From Hyphomicrobiales bacterium (lineage in GTDB: Bacteria > Pseudomonadota > Alphaproteobacteria > Rhizobiales > Rhizobiaceae): a stretch of 46,018 bases of DNA. The stretch is taken from assembly GCA_021775455.1 (NCBI GenBank), contig JAJFHU010000001.1, positions 1 to 46,018 of the forward strand, read 5' to 3'. Below are positions 16,419-24,520 of this stretch, piece by piece (position 1 is the first letter of the stretch; each line of letters starts with the position of its first letter). The notes below the pieces were generated by a model. That model was given only the letters and a program-made list of their open reading frames with translations, was not told where the DNA came from and did not search any database. A program made the position numbers and the translations under genes.

Positions 16419-16781
16419 AAAACCAAACAGCTTAATCAAGAGGTAAAAATATCAACGGCGAGGCGGCTTAGTAGACATAAGACTTATTGATTGCCATGGC
16501 CTATGTAGCATAGTGAGCGTAGTTGAATAACCCGCTCTCCACCCTACATTCTCCTCGTTTCGCCACCGAAAATGGGCACCATATTAAGCAAAAATTAGGC
16601 CCGTTTCGTGCCATGTGTTGATGGCACCGTATCGTCAACGGTTTGATTAATACTGCACTGCTTTGTTGAAGTTGCGATGTGTTCCGTTTGCACGGATAGT
16701 ACGTTGGCGGGATATGGTCACAGAAGGAACCGATTGGCTTCCACTACCGAATGCTGCTACCAGCGCGTGCACCTGCTCCGG
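16419..16781. other. Intergenic stretch, nothing recognised
   Basis: 363 bases between the TPR gene and the small exported-protein gene, which converge. I see no convincing coding frame, RNA gene or strong terminator here on either strand. Confidence 0.5.
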
Positions 16782-17186
16782 CTAGTAACAGTGGTGATAA
16801 CGCATGCACCCTATATAGTTGGAGCCACCACCCCAGTTACTGTAGCACATCGCGCTCCAGTACTCGCACCTACCGCTGTAACGGGGTGCTGAATAATGAG
16901 GTTCGTAATGGTGAGGCTCCAGCAGGTAGGGAAGCACAAACCAGATATCATCGTTGTTATGTCGGTGACGATGCCGTCCTTTTTTGCCAAACCGCTTTTT
17001 ATGGTAGCGGCGTTTGAAGCGCTTTTTCTTGTGTTTGATTTCAAGAACGCGTGCTTGTGATGCTGATTTTGCATCAGGTATGGCGATCACATGCGAAAAG
17101 ATGCCCGCGTTGGAAATTTGCGCACTGCTCAATGCGATACTCAATCCTATGGCAGATGACAGCATTGTTGTTTTCAGCGTATTCAA
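16782..17186 (-). CDS. Small exported basic, His/Tyr-rich protein
   Basis: 134 residues. The start appears to be TTG at 17186, because GGGAGGAAG lies five bases before it, whereas the first ATG is seven codons further in. An N-terminal signal peptide (about residues 1-27, ending SNA) is followed by a strongly basic stretch with Lys/Arg/His repeats (about 51-77) and a Cys-Trp-rich tail: CEYWSAMCYSNWGGGSNYIG and a final Cys. Similar small secreted proteins with a C-x-x-W-x3-C...NWG pattern occur in Rhizobiales, with unknown function. The four Cys in the tail probably form disulfides in the periplasm. Confidence 0.6.
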   Translation of the reverse strand: MNTLKTTMLSSAIGLSIALSSAQISNAGIFSHVIAIPDAKSASQARVLEIKHKKKRFKRRYHKKRFGKKGRHRHRHNNDDIWFVLPYLLEPHHYEPHYSAPRYSGRCEYWSAMCYSNWGGGSNYIGCMRYHHCY

Positions 17187-17358
17187 AACTTCCTCCCGGG
17201 TAATTGTGACTAGCTATAGTCTTGATGATAGAGTTTCAACGTAGGACAGGGATGTGTCAACCGGAGCCATACTTTGGAAACCGTGACCGCTAAGAGCTTA
17301 CAACTAAAACCAAAACGCTCACCAAAACGAGAACAGCTTATGCTTGGCAGATGAAAGA

Positions 17359-18213
17359 TCAAGGTAGGGCTTCGAACCAATCTAACACCGCCTCCCGCCA
17401 ACCCTTCGGCACACCGTGCCCACCTCTGGTGAGCCTCAATCGGATCGATCCGGAGGCGCACTTAGTCCAATCCTTCTGCATTGAACCATCATCGTGGAGG
17501 CTGTTCGTCGCGCTCCCTTTACAGGAGTTTTCATCGCGCCAAACATCCAGACCTTTCATGACATTGCCTTGGATAAATCTGATTCCCTCCCATTTCATTT
17601 CACGACCTTCGAACGGCACCATTCGGTCTTTGAACCCATGGGTGTGAAATAGGTGCACGGGTGCGGCGCACGCGTTGGGCATGGGCTCCCAGAATGCCCC
17701 TGAAACTGCCGCAAATCCTTTTGCTTGCTCTGGCTCTTGGCAAGCAAAATCCCAGACCATTGAACCACCCCGGGAGAAGCCAGCGAAAAGGATACGTGTG
17801 GGATCGAGGTCGAAGCGCACCACCGCGTCTGCACGCACTGCTTTGAGAAAATTGATGTCATCCCGCGCCCATTCGTAGCCGTCGGCCACGCCCCAATCTA
17901 ACTCTTTGAGACCCGGAAAAGATTGGCCGCTTGGCATTATCACGGCAAAACCGCGGCGGATGAAAGGATCAACATAGGTTGGTTTCTGGATCATCGCTTT
18001 TCCAGAACGGCCGTAACCGTGCAGCCAGATGACTGCAGGCGGTATGTTCACAACGTCGGGCAAGGCGACGTAATATTCACCACTTTCCACCTCGCATGGC
18101 ACGTCGGGTACACCACAGTTGGTATCCATGGCCAACAAAGAATATGGCTCCGCAGCGCAAAGAACGATAGCGATACAGAATGTCAGAATACTGATACATA
18201 TTCCTGGCCGCAT
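17359..18213 (-). CDS. Exported esterase, PHB-depolymerase (LpqC) family
   Basis: 284 residues with a signal peptide (hydrophobic 5-28). The alpha/beta-hydrolase fold is shown by WLHGYGRSG (oxyanion region, 63-71), the nucleophile elbow GFSRGG with Ser147, an Asp at 196 in HGFKDRMVPFEG, and the catalytic His266 in RGGHGVPKGW. Several cysteines probably form disulfides in the periplasm. This family contains polyhydroxybutyrate depolymerases and feruloyl/acetyl esterases; with no binding domain it may cleave soluble esters or oligomers. It is monocistronic, with no coupled neighbours. Confidence 0.82.
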   Translation of the reverse strand: MRPGICISILTFCIAIVLCAAEPYSLLAMDTNCGVPDVPCEVESGEYYVALPDVVNIPPAVIWLHGYGRSGKAMIQKPTYVDPFIRRGFAVIMPSGQSFPGLKELDWGVADGYEWARDDINFLKAVRADAVVRFDLDPTRILFAGFSRGGSMVWDFACQEPEQAKGFAAVSGAFWEPMPNACAAPVHLFHTHGFKDRMVPFEGREMKWEGIRFIQGNVMKGLDVWRDENSCKGSATNSLHDDGSMQKDWTKCASGSIRLRLTRGGHGVPKGWREAVLDWFEALP

Positions 18214-18539
18214 AGCAGGTGCTCCTATGTCATTTGAACACCCGCAATTATAGCACAGGAGCGCTTTCTCAAGAAAGTTCGGAGACTATACTGAACATTC
18301 GGGTGGCTCTTTTCCTCTTCGTCGGGGCGTTGGGAGTGTATCATAAACGTAATTAAAATTGATCTGGCAGCCATTAAGGATAAACAGGAACGAACATCAA
18401 TCGGGTGAAGATCTCTGCCATAATCTCTTCGAGCGATATTTGAAAGGATCGTTCTGATTGAAGCGGTTGCGATCTTCACAATCAAACATTAAGGTTTTGG
18501 CAACGAAAATTGAACGACCAGTGAAGATCGGGGTTCAAG
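18214..18539. other. Intergenic stretch between divergent genes
   Basis: 326 bases between the divergent esterase and DUF1326 genes, so it should contain both promoters. No promoter could be assigned with confidence, and no RNA gene or small ORF with a good start was found. Confidence 0.5.
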
Positions 18540-19193
18540 ATGTCGGAAAAGCCGAAATGGCATATTGTCGGTGATTGGTTTGACAATTGCAGTTGTGCGG
18601 TGGCGTGTCCATGCACATTTGGTCAACCACCGGACAAAAATCTCTGTGAGTTCGTTTTGTTCTGGCACATCCGGGAAGGACACTTTGAAGAAGTCATACT
18701 CAATAATCTAAGTGTAGTCAGAGTAGGTGAATTTGATGGAAATCTTTGGGACTTTGATGCGCGAGGTCGTTCCGGCATGATTATCGATGATTGCGCCAAT
18801 GAAGTACAGGTGGAAGCTCTATTGGAAATCTTTGGTGGCCGGGCGGGCGGATGGCCAGAAGTGATGGGATCGTGGTTTTCACGTGGCCGCGAAAACCTTG
18901 GTATTGAACGGGCCAAGATAAATTTTGAAATCACTCCAAATCAATCCCGTTGGGGTGTGAACATTCCTGACAAGGTCAAGGCATGGGCGGAAGCTTTGAA
19001 AGGACCAACAAGCACTTCGGAAGAACCACCGCGAATGAGCAGCCCGCCTGGATCGGAAACCGGTCCCGGTCAAATTGTTACTTGGGGAAAATCGACGATT
19101 TGCAAAGTTGATGCCTTTGGTCTCGATTTCTCTTGGACTATTAACTCGGCAAAGTATATTCCTTTCGATTGGTCGAATGACCATTTATTTTAG
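18540..19193 (+). CDS. DUF1326 family protein
   Basis: 217 residues. The N-terminal WHIVGDWFDNCSCAVACPCT segment is diagnostic of DUF1326, with paired cysteines C17/C19 and C23/C25 that could bind a metal. The rest is beta-rich with no membrane helix or signal peptide. The biochemical role of the family is unknown. It starts with GGGG about six bases upstream of the ATG. The IS30 left end begins 20 bases after the stop, so a downstream partner, if any, may have been separated by the insertion. Confidence 0.8.
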   Translation: MSEKPKWHIVGDWFDNCSCAVACPCTFGQPPDKNLCEFVLFWHIREGHFEEVILNNLSVVRVGEFDGNLWDFDARGRSGMIIDDCANEVQVEALLEIFGGRAGGWPEVMGSWFSRGRENLGIERAKINFEITPNQSRWGVNIPDKVKAWAEALKGPTSTSEEPPRMSSPPGSETGPGQIVTWGKSTICKVDAFGLDFSWTINSAKYIPFDWSNDHLF

Positions 19194-19213
19194 CAAGGCT
19201 GATCTGTGTGAAA

Positions 19214-19253
19214 GTCCGCTAAGGGTGGTGGTCTCAACCGGTCGACGCAACAC
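19214..19253 (+). repeat. IS30 left terminal inverted repeat
   Basis: The first nine bases GTCCGCTAA and the inner 18 bases AACCGGTCGACGCAACAC match the right end in inverted orientation. The middle portion has diverged and differs by two bases in length. Confidence 0.8.
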
Positions 19254-19266
19254 TTTATGATCTCTG

Positions 19267-20478
19267 ATGAAGATATGGAGTGTTGGAATGGGTTACAGAC
19301 GTCGGATATATTTTACAACAGAACAGAAGTGCGAGATATGGGATCGCTGGCAGCGTGGCTGTTCGATGAGTTCGATTGGACGGTTGTTTGAACGGGGTTC
19401 ATCGTCGATTTATCCGCTACTGTCGCGCACGGGTGGTATTCGTCCACCTGATCGAAGGCGGTCAAGGCTGGCACTGACGCTGGTTGAGCGTGAGGTTATC
19501 TCCAGAGGGATAGCCGCCCTGCGCTCGATACGTTCAATTGCGCGTGAGCTTTGCCGCCCGGCATCCACGGTCAGTCGTGAGATCAGGCGCAATGGCGGGC
19601 CAGACAATTACAGAGCCGCTTGTTCAGATCAGGCGGCCTGGGGTCGTGCGCTTCGTCCCAAACTGTGCAAGCTTTCCGGGAACGCATACCTGCAACGTGT
19701 GATATCGGAAAAGCTTGTCATACACTGGTCACCGGAGCAGATTGCAGGCTGGCTGAAGCGAAGATATCCAAACGAAGAGCATCATCAAGTGTCCCACGAG
19801 ACGATCTATAAAAGCCTGTTTGTCCAGGCCAGAGGCGTGCTGAAGAAGGAATTGATGCAGTATCTGCGCACAAAGCGAACAATACGCCGTTCCAGACATG
19901 CGAGCCTCAAGCGCAACGGGCTGGGTCAGATAACGGATGCGGTGTCGATCCGCGAACGGCCTGCTTGCGTGGAGGACCGTGCCGTACCAGGACATTGGGA
20001 AGGTGATCTGATTGCGGGTAGCAAGAACAGTTACATCGCGACGCTTGTGGAACGCCATACGCGTTATGTGATGCTGGCCAAGGTTCACAACAAAGATACC
20101 GAGAGTGTTGTGTCAGCCCTGATCAAGCAGGCTCATAAACTACCCGGTGAAGTGTACAAGTCGCTTACCTGGGCCAACTGTTCTAATCACCATGGGGCAA
20201 GGAGCTTGCAGACCACAAGCGCTTTACACTTGCAACCGATATTGATGTGTACTTCTGTGAACCGCAAAGCCCGTGGCAACGTGGTTCCAACGAGAATACC
20301 AATGGTCTGCTCAGGCAATACTTTCCCAAGGGCACCGACCTGTCGCTACACTCCCAGGCCTATCTCGACAAGATTGCACGTCAACTCAACGAACGCCCAA
20401 GAAAGACATTGCAATTTGAAACACCAGCAGACAGATTTAACCAATGTGTTGCGTCGACCGGTTAAGGTGGCAGTTTAG
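19267..20478 (+). pseudogene. IS30-family transposase, frameshifted at the second catalytic Asp
   Basis: The first frame gives an N-terminal helix-turn-helix region (residues 20-110) and the first catalytic Asp247 in GHWEGDLIAG. At TW (301-302), where IS30 enzymes have TWDRGKE with the second Asp, the DNA instead reads about 17 extra bases (20175-20197), turning Asp into Ala and shifting frame. The true C-terminal part continues in another frame (about 20197-20465), with [19 protein letters not shown] carrying the catalytic Glu and ending CVASTG. No intact DDE enzyme can be made, so this copy cannot move itself. Confidence 0.85.
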
Positions 20479-20483
20479 CGGAC
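20446..20483 (-). repeat. IS30 right terminal inverted repeat
   Basis: Inverted copy of the left end. It overlaps the last codons and the stop of the transposase frame, as in related elements. The same sequence recurs as a solo relic at 7487-7529. Confidence 0.8.
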
Positions 20484-20938
20484 ATGCAGCGATCGTTATG
20501 TGATTTCCGTTTTACCCCCGAAAGCAGGCATACCGTGAACGCAATCACAGAAGAGTTTTTTACTTCGTCTTGTTTTCGGTAAGTTGGTATGAGAAAATCT
20601 CGAATCGTAAAAAATGGCTCTTTCAGAAATTGCATTTTTAACGTTGTGAACATTCTGAACTATGATGTTAGCCCAAATTCCAATCAAACTGAGTAAGTTG
20701 CAAATGGGGGATATTTTGGGGGATCAGTAAGCAGCATAATCGGTAACATGCTGTTTTATAACAATATTAATAATAGTTCTGGCGGAGAGGAAGGGATTCG
20801 AAATTCAGGGGTGGATCAGCAGCACATTCGTTGCGCGCCAATAGTCTGATCCCATGTGGTTTTCGCACATTTGTTACCCCCACCGTTACCCCAGCTCAAA
20901 GCCATAAGCTGATACATTATCTAAGCATTTGATTTTAT
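20484..20938. other. Gene-poor stretch between IS30 and tRNA-Thr
   Basis: 455 bases with no convincing protein-coding frame. It contains a detached tRNA-Ser 3' end (20780-20802) and is otherwise unrecognised, consistent with the worn edge of an integrated element. Confidence 0.5.
20780..20802 (-). repeat. Detached tRNA-Ser 3' end (probable integration-site scar)
   Basis: On the minus strand this reads TTCGAATCCC, then TTCCTCTCCGCCA, which is the T-arm 3' half, acceptor strand and CCA of a tRNA-Ser. No D-arm, anticodon arm or variable loop precedes it, so it is not a gene. Such fragments arise when an element using a tRNA-Ser 3' end as attachment site integrates and leaves a duplicate. Confidence 0.6.
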
Positions 20939-21014
20939 TGGTGCCCCCACACGGACTCGAACCGCGGACCTACTGATTACAAATCAGTTGCTCTACCAGC
21001 TGAGCTATAGGGGC
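20939..21014 (-). tRNA. trnT: tRNA-Thr(TGT)
   Basis: On the minus strand the gene starts GCCCCTATAGCTCAG. The anticodon stem ACTGA/TCAGT encloses the loop TTTGTAA with anticodon TGT. The T-arm is GGTTCGAGTCC and the acceptor 3' strand TGGGGGC pairs with GCCCCTA (one G-T pair), with discriminator A. CCA is encoded (20939-20941). The cloverleaf is complete. Confidence 0.95.
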
Positions 21015-21165
21015 ATGGCCAATGGTGCGACCGGGGATTCAGGCGTCCATGATTTACTGTCACGTCTGAACCGGAGGCATCTCTAATGAATTTGATCTTG
21101 CGACGCAAGTGGGATTACGAGGGAACCGAACAATTTCTTTGAAGTAGGGTTAGAGCAGCTTGGCG

Positions 21166-22188
21166 TTATTCTGCGCTACGAATGAAATGCCTTCGAACCC
21201 CAAATGCGAGTGCAAGTCCAACCCACAGCATGACTAGTTGCTGGATAAGGGAATTTAAATCCTGCGCCTTGTAGCTGAGTGCACACAGGATTGCAGTCGT
21301 TACTCCCACTGATAGCGTAATCTTGTATGCAGAATTTCCACCTCGAAATGCAATCTGGTAAGCGTGCTCGCTGTGCGCCTTGAAGATATTCTTCCTTGCG
21401 CAGAGCCGCGTCCAGAGTGTCATTCCCGTATCGACAAAAAAATAGAGGAAGGGCAGGAGGGCGCTGACCGGGTTTAGATGAATGCTTGCCGCAATGATCA
21501 ATCCGGCAGAAACTGTCCCACAAAGCAGGCTTCCGCTGTCGCCAAGAATAATGGTACCGCCTGGTTTGTTGTACATCGCAAATCCAGCCAACGAACCGGC
21601 GGTTGCCAATCCTGCAAAGGCAATGGCTGTATTGGCATTTGGCTTCGATATAAGCCAAATCGACAGAAACAAAACCGGCAGGAGTAATCCTGATACGATC
21701 ATCCAGTCGATACCGTCCATGAAGTTGGTTGCGTTAATCCAGTAAACAACCAACACCAATGCGCATACTGCAATAGTGAGTGTCATGGTGTCCATGAAAA
21801 GACCCAGGTGCCCGATGATTGCCAGCAAGAGCAATGCAGAAATGACAAATTGGGAAAGGAATTTGATGTAAAAACTTATATTGAATACGTCATCAATCAG
21901 GCCTAACAAGAATGCAATTGAGAAAGAACTGAATAGCAGCAGCAATCGCGGTTCATAGGATGCGATCTTGTGGGCATAAAGAATCAATGCGATCACACTT
22001 ACCGGATACAATGCCAGGCCACCTAATTGTAATTTTGGTGTATGGTGATTGGATCGATCTGATGGAGTTGGTGCGAACCACCGAGCAACGGGGAGCTTCT
22101 TCAGTCCAGCCAGTATGGCCAATGAAATTGATACCGACAATACCAGAGTCAGAACAACTCCACCTGTTGAGTCCAAATCCATGCTCAT
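21166..22188 (-). CDS. Polyprenyl-phosphate sugar-1-phosphate transferase (WecA/TagO/MraY-like)
   Basis: 340 residues with about ten transmembrane helices. Characteristic loop motifs are present: an Asp pair in LIDDVFN, NATNFMDGID, and ILGDSGSLLCG. Enzymes of this family move a sugar-1-phosphate from a UDP-sugar to undecaprenyl phosphate on the cytoplasmic face, starting O-antigen, exopolysaccharide or wall-polymer synthesis. Its start overlaps the stop of the O-antigen-ligase-like gene (22185-22188), so the two are translationally coupled. The sugar cannot be read from sequence. It is last in a three-gene operon that reads toward tRNA-Thr. Confidence 0.85.
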   Translation of the reverse strand: MSMDLDSTGGVVLTLVLSVSISLAILAGLKKLPVARWFAPTPSDRSNHHTPKLQLGGLALYPVSVIALILYAHKIASYEPRLLLLFSSFSIAFLLGLIDDVFNISFYIKFLSQFVISALLLLAIIGHLGLFMDTMTLTIAVCALVLVVYWINATNFMDGIDWMIVSGLLLPVLFLSIWLISKPNANTAIAFAGLATAGSLAGFAMYNKPGGTIILGDSGSLLCGTVSAGLIIAASIHLNPVSALLPFLYFFVDTGMTLWTRLCARKNIFKAHSEHAYQIAFRGGNSAYKITLSVGVTTAILCALSYKAQDLNSLIQQLVMLWVGLALAFGVRRHFIRSAE

Positions 22189-23438
22189 GATCGGATCTCT
22201 TCAGAATGCGCGGTTTCGCCTAGCATGGTGAAACAGTATGCCATCATGAAAACGTACAAGAAATCCATGAGATCGTGGCCAAACGCTATGTTCAGCAAAC
22301 CGGACAAAAGATAAGTGACAGTCACGCAGGCGATCAATCCAAATGCGTAGCGCCAGTTTTCTGAGTTTCTGGTACGCCAGGCAACTATCAATGGGCCAAA
22401 CAAAAGCACAGTCAGAGCCAAAATGTTTATTACTCCGCCACGCATCAAGGCGGTCAAAAACATATTATGATAGTGCGTCTTTTTTATATCCAGATTGTAC
22501 ACTTCCATTGCATGTTCTGAAAAATTTTTGACAGACTGCAATTCGCCAAAGCCTGTCCATGGCGAATTAGAGATATTGTTGATTGCATATTCCCACATGA
22601 TCAATCGCACACCTATCGAAGTTTTATAGTTGCTGGTTTCCCGGATTGTCTCCAGATCCTTCCAAATTTCATTGAACCGGTCTGCTACGATCGGATTTAG
22701 CGTAACGATCGCTGCGAGTATGAGAGCGCCGGTCAGGCCGAGTAATTTCTGCCTTGTGGAAAGCCGAGAAAAATCCAGCAAACACATTCCTGCGATGGCC
22801 GGTGTAATCAAAATCATTGGTAGCAGGGTCCGCATTCCGGATGCCAATATGCAAAAAGCCGCTGCCGCGGCACCTGCGGAATAGAGCAGGGGACGTTTGA
22901 AGGGCGAACCCATGAGAGCAAACATGCAGATACTGTAATTTACACACATAATCACGGCAAAAGGACCAGGATTGCCGGCACCGGCCCATGCTCGCACATG
23001 AAGATAGGAAAGTTCGTAAATCACAAACAATCCAATGAGCAGGGATCCAATTGCGGCACCGGTCTCCAGGGAAAACCGAAGCTGATCAGGTGGCGTAAGC
23101 ACAAATGCCGAGGCCAGGGGGAGAAACGCAAGAAACGGTGCATTCATGGCAAGTGCCCGCACACTGGCTTCCAGATCAAAGTGTATGACCGCCAAAACCA
23201 TCATTAACAGGAAATAAAACAAAAAACATGCTGCGGCTTTGCGGACAATTTGACTTGAGTTGGTTGGCACCTTTCCAAGAAAATAAAGCGCCAAGACGAA
23301 TATCGAAGAAACCGACAAGGCTATCGTTGCGAGTACACCGGTAAGACCAAACAATCCTGGTAACAGCGTTACCAGAACACGATTGTTATGTGCGATCTTG
23401 CCGTGAAGTTCGGAATTATGTTGGGTAGTCGTATTCAT
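22185..23438 (-). CDS. O-antigen ligase/polymerase-like membrane protein (Wzy_C)
   Basis: 417 residues with ten or more transmembrane helices. A large periplasmic loop between about residues 265 and 330 holds the segment THYHNMFLTALMRGG, a pattern typical of WaaL/Wzy enzymes, in which a conserved His helps move polymer from its lipid carrier. It may ligate O-antigen to lipid A-core or polymerise repeat units; the two are hard to separate by sequence. It lies between a DUF218 protein and the priming transferase, with overlaps or one-base gaps on each side. Confidence 0.75.
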   Translation of the reverse strand: MNTTTQHNSELHGKIAHNNRVLVTLLPGLFGLTGVLATIALSVSSIFVLALYFLGKVPTNSSQIVRKAAACFLFYFLLMMVLAVIHFDLEASVRALAMNAPFLAFLPLASAFVLTPPDQLRFSLETGAAIGSLLIGLFVIYELSYLHVRAWAGAGNPGPFAVIMCVNYSICMFALMGSPFKRPLLYSAGAAAAAFCILASGMRTLLPMILITPAIAGMCLLDFSRLSTRQKLLGLTGALILAAIVTLNPIVADRFNEIWKDLETIRETSNYKTSIGVRLIMWEYAINNISNSPWTGFGELQSVKNFSEHAMEVYNLDIKKTHYHNMFLTALMRGGVINILALTVLLFGPLIVAWRTRNSENWRYAFGLIACVTVTYLLSGLLNIAFGHDLMDFLYVFMMAYCFTMLGETAHSEEIRS

Positions 23439-23439
23439 A

Positions 23440-24222
23440 TCAACTCAATGACTCAAATCTGCCGCTAAACCAATATACTACGATACCGATTATTTCTTTT
23501 GCTGCGAGTTCAAGTTTGCCAAATTGAACGCTTGCCCGTGATGCCAGATAGGGAAACTCGATTTCGTCCGATGCATAATCGACGGGGTAGGCTTGTGTCG
23601 AGTATCCAAGTTTCTTGAACACGCCCATTGCGCGCGGCATGTGCCATGCGGATGTAACCAGTAACCAGGTGTTTTTTCGTTCCGCTTCGCTTGTAATGCT
23701 CAAAAGGTTTAGAGCATTCTCAAATGTGGTGCGCGACTTGCGTTCGAATTCAATATCAAAGCTGCTACCGAACAAATCCCGTGTCAGTTTTTTTACTGCG
23801 TCTGCTTCAGCCATGCCAGGCTCCAATAGGTTTGCATTACCTCCGGTGAAAACAAGCCGCGACTTTGAAAACCGTTGTTTCAGGGCAAGCCCCTTAATCA
23901 GGCGGTCGCTACCTCCCGTGAGTTTGTAATCATGGGGCCCGGGAAAGTTCCGGGCTTCCAATCCGCCGCCCAAAATTATAATACCGTAAGGAGCTTCTGA
24001 CAAAACTGGCACGGGGTATTGTTTTTCAAGCCTTTGAAGCAAAAAATCCGGAATTTGGGTAAAGCCTCCGATTACCATTAGGAACAAGCAAAGCGCCCCC
24101 AAATTTCTTGCTGATTTGTGAAATCCACACTTGAAAAGAACAAGAGCGGCAACGGTACACATTGCAAGAAAATTCAGTGGGGCAAACAAAATCCAAAAAA
24201 CTTTTGAGGTGATGAAGAACAT
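23440..24222 (-). CDS. YdcF/ElyC-type DUF218 envelope protein
   Basis: About 260 residues from the ATG at 24222; the frame extends to 24321 but the hydrophobic N-terminus characteristic of the family starts at MFFITSKVFWILFAPL. Two N-terminal transmembrane helices precede the DUF218 domain, which opens with GIIILGGGLEAR, carries a GGSDRLIKGLAL segment, and contains RTTFENALN and LLVTSAWHMPRA. In enterobacteria ElyC and SanA affect envelope integrity and the use of undecaprenyl lipid carrier, which fits its position before a polymerase/ligase and a priming transferase. The start has no clear ribosome-binding site, so it is uncertain. Confidence 0.8.
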   Translation of the reverse strand: MFFITSKVFWILFAPLNFLAMCTVAALVLFKCGFHKSARNLGALCLFLMVIGGFTQIPDFLLQRLEKQYPVPVLSEAPYGIIILGGGLEARNFPGPHDYKLTGGSDRLIKGLALKQRFSKSRLVFTGGNANLLEPGMAEADAVKKLTRDLFGSSFDIEFERKSRTTFENALNLLSITSEAERKNTWLLVTSAWHMPRAMGVFKKLGYSTQAYPVDYASDEIEFPYLASRASVQFGKLELAAKEIIGIVVYWFSGRFESLS

Positions 24223-24520
24223 CAAGAGGCAATAACCGGTTTGCTTATTGAGGTCCAATGCAAATATTTGGAGTTGCTTGAAAAAATTTCTTGTTACCGC
24301 CGAGGCTTGCCAGCAAAACAACCCTCTGCTATTGGCATGCGCAAATGCGGGCGTTTGCAGGTCCGAAAATCATGAAATTTGTTCTTCCTTGCTCTATGAT
24401 GAGCATGGGGTCAAAATTCACAAGGACTATCCCGCCGCATATAAAGACATAAATCCTAACCGTATGATTAGCCGCTGACCGGACAAAGCGGATAATTGTT
24501 GCAATGAACGCAGGTAAAAA

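Larger units (their letters stand above)
19214..20483 (+). mobile_element. IS30-family insertion sequence, inactivated
   Basis: The element is bounded by inverted repeats. The left end starts GTCCGCTAA (19214) and the right end is its complement finishing at 20483. Both share AACCGGTCGACGCAACAC on the inner side. Flanking bases do not show an obvious target duplication (AAA left, ATG right), suggesting an old insertion or rearrangement. The transposase inside is broken. A solo copy of the right end lies at 7487-7529. Confidence 0.85.

Noticed and set aside
18225-18485. An 86-codon minus-strand frame between the esterase and DUF1326 genes
   Set aside because: No good ribosome-binding site, no recognisable domain, and it spans the region where both divergent promoters must lie.
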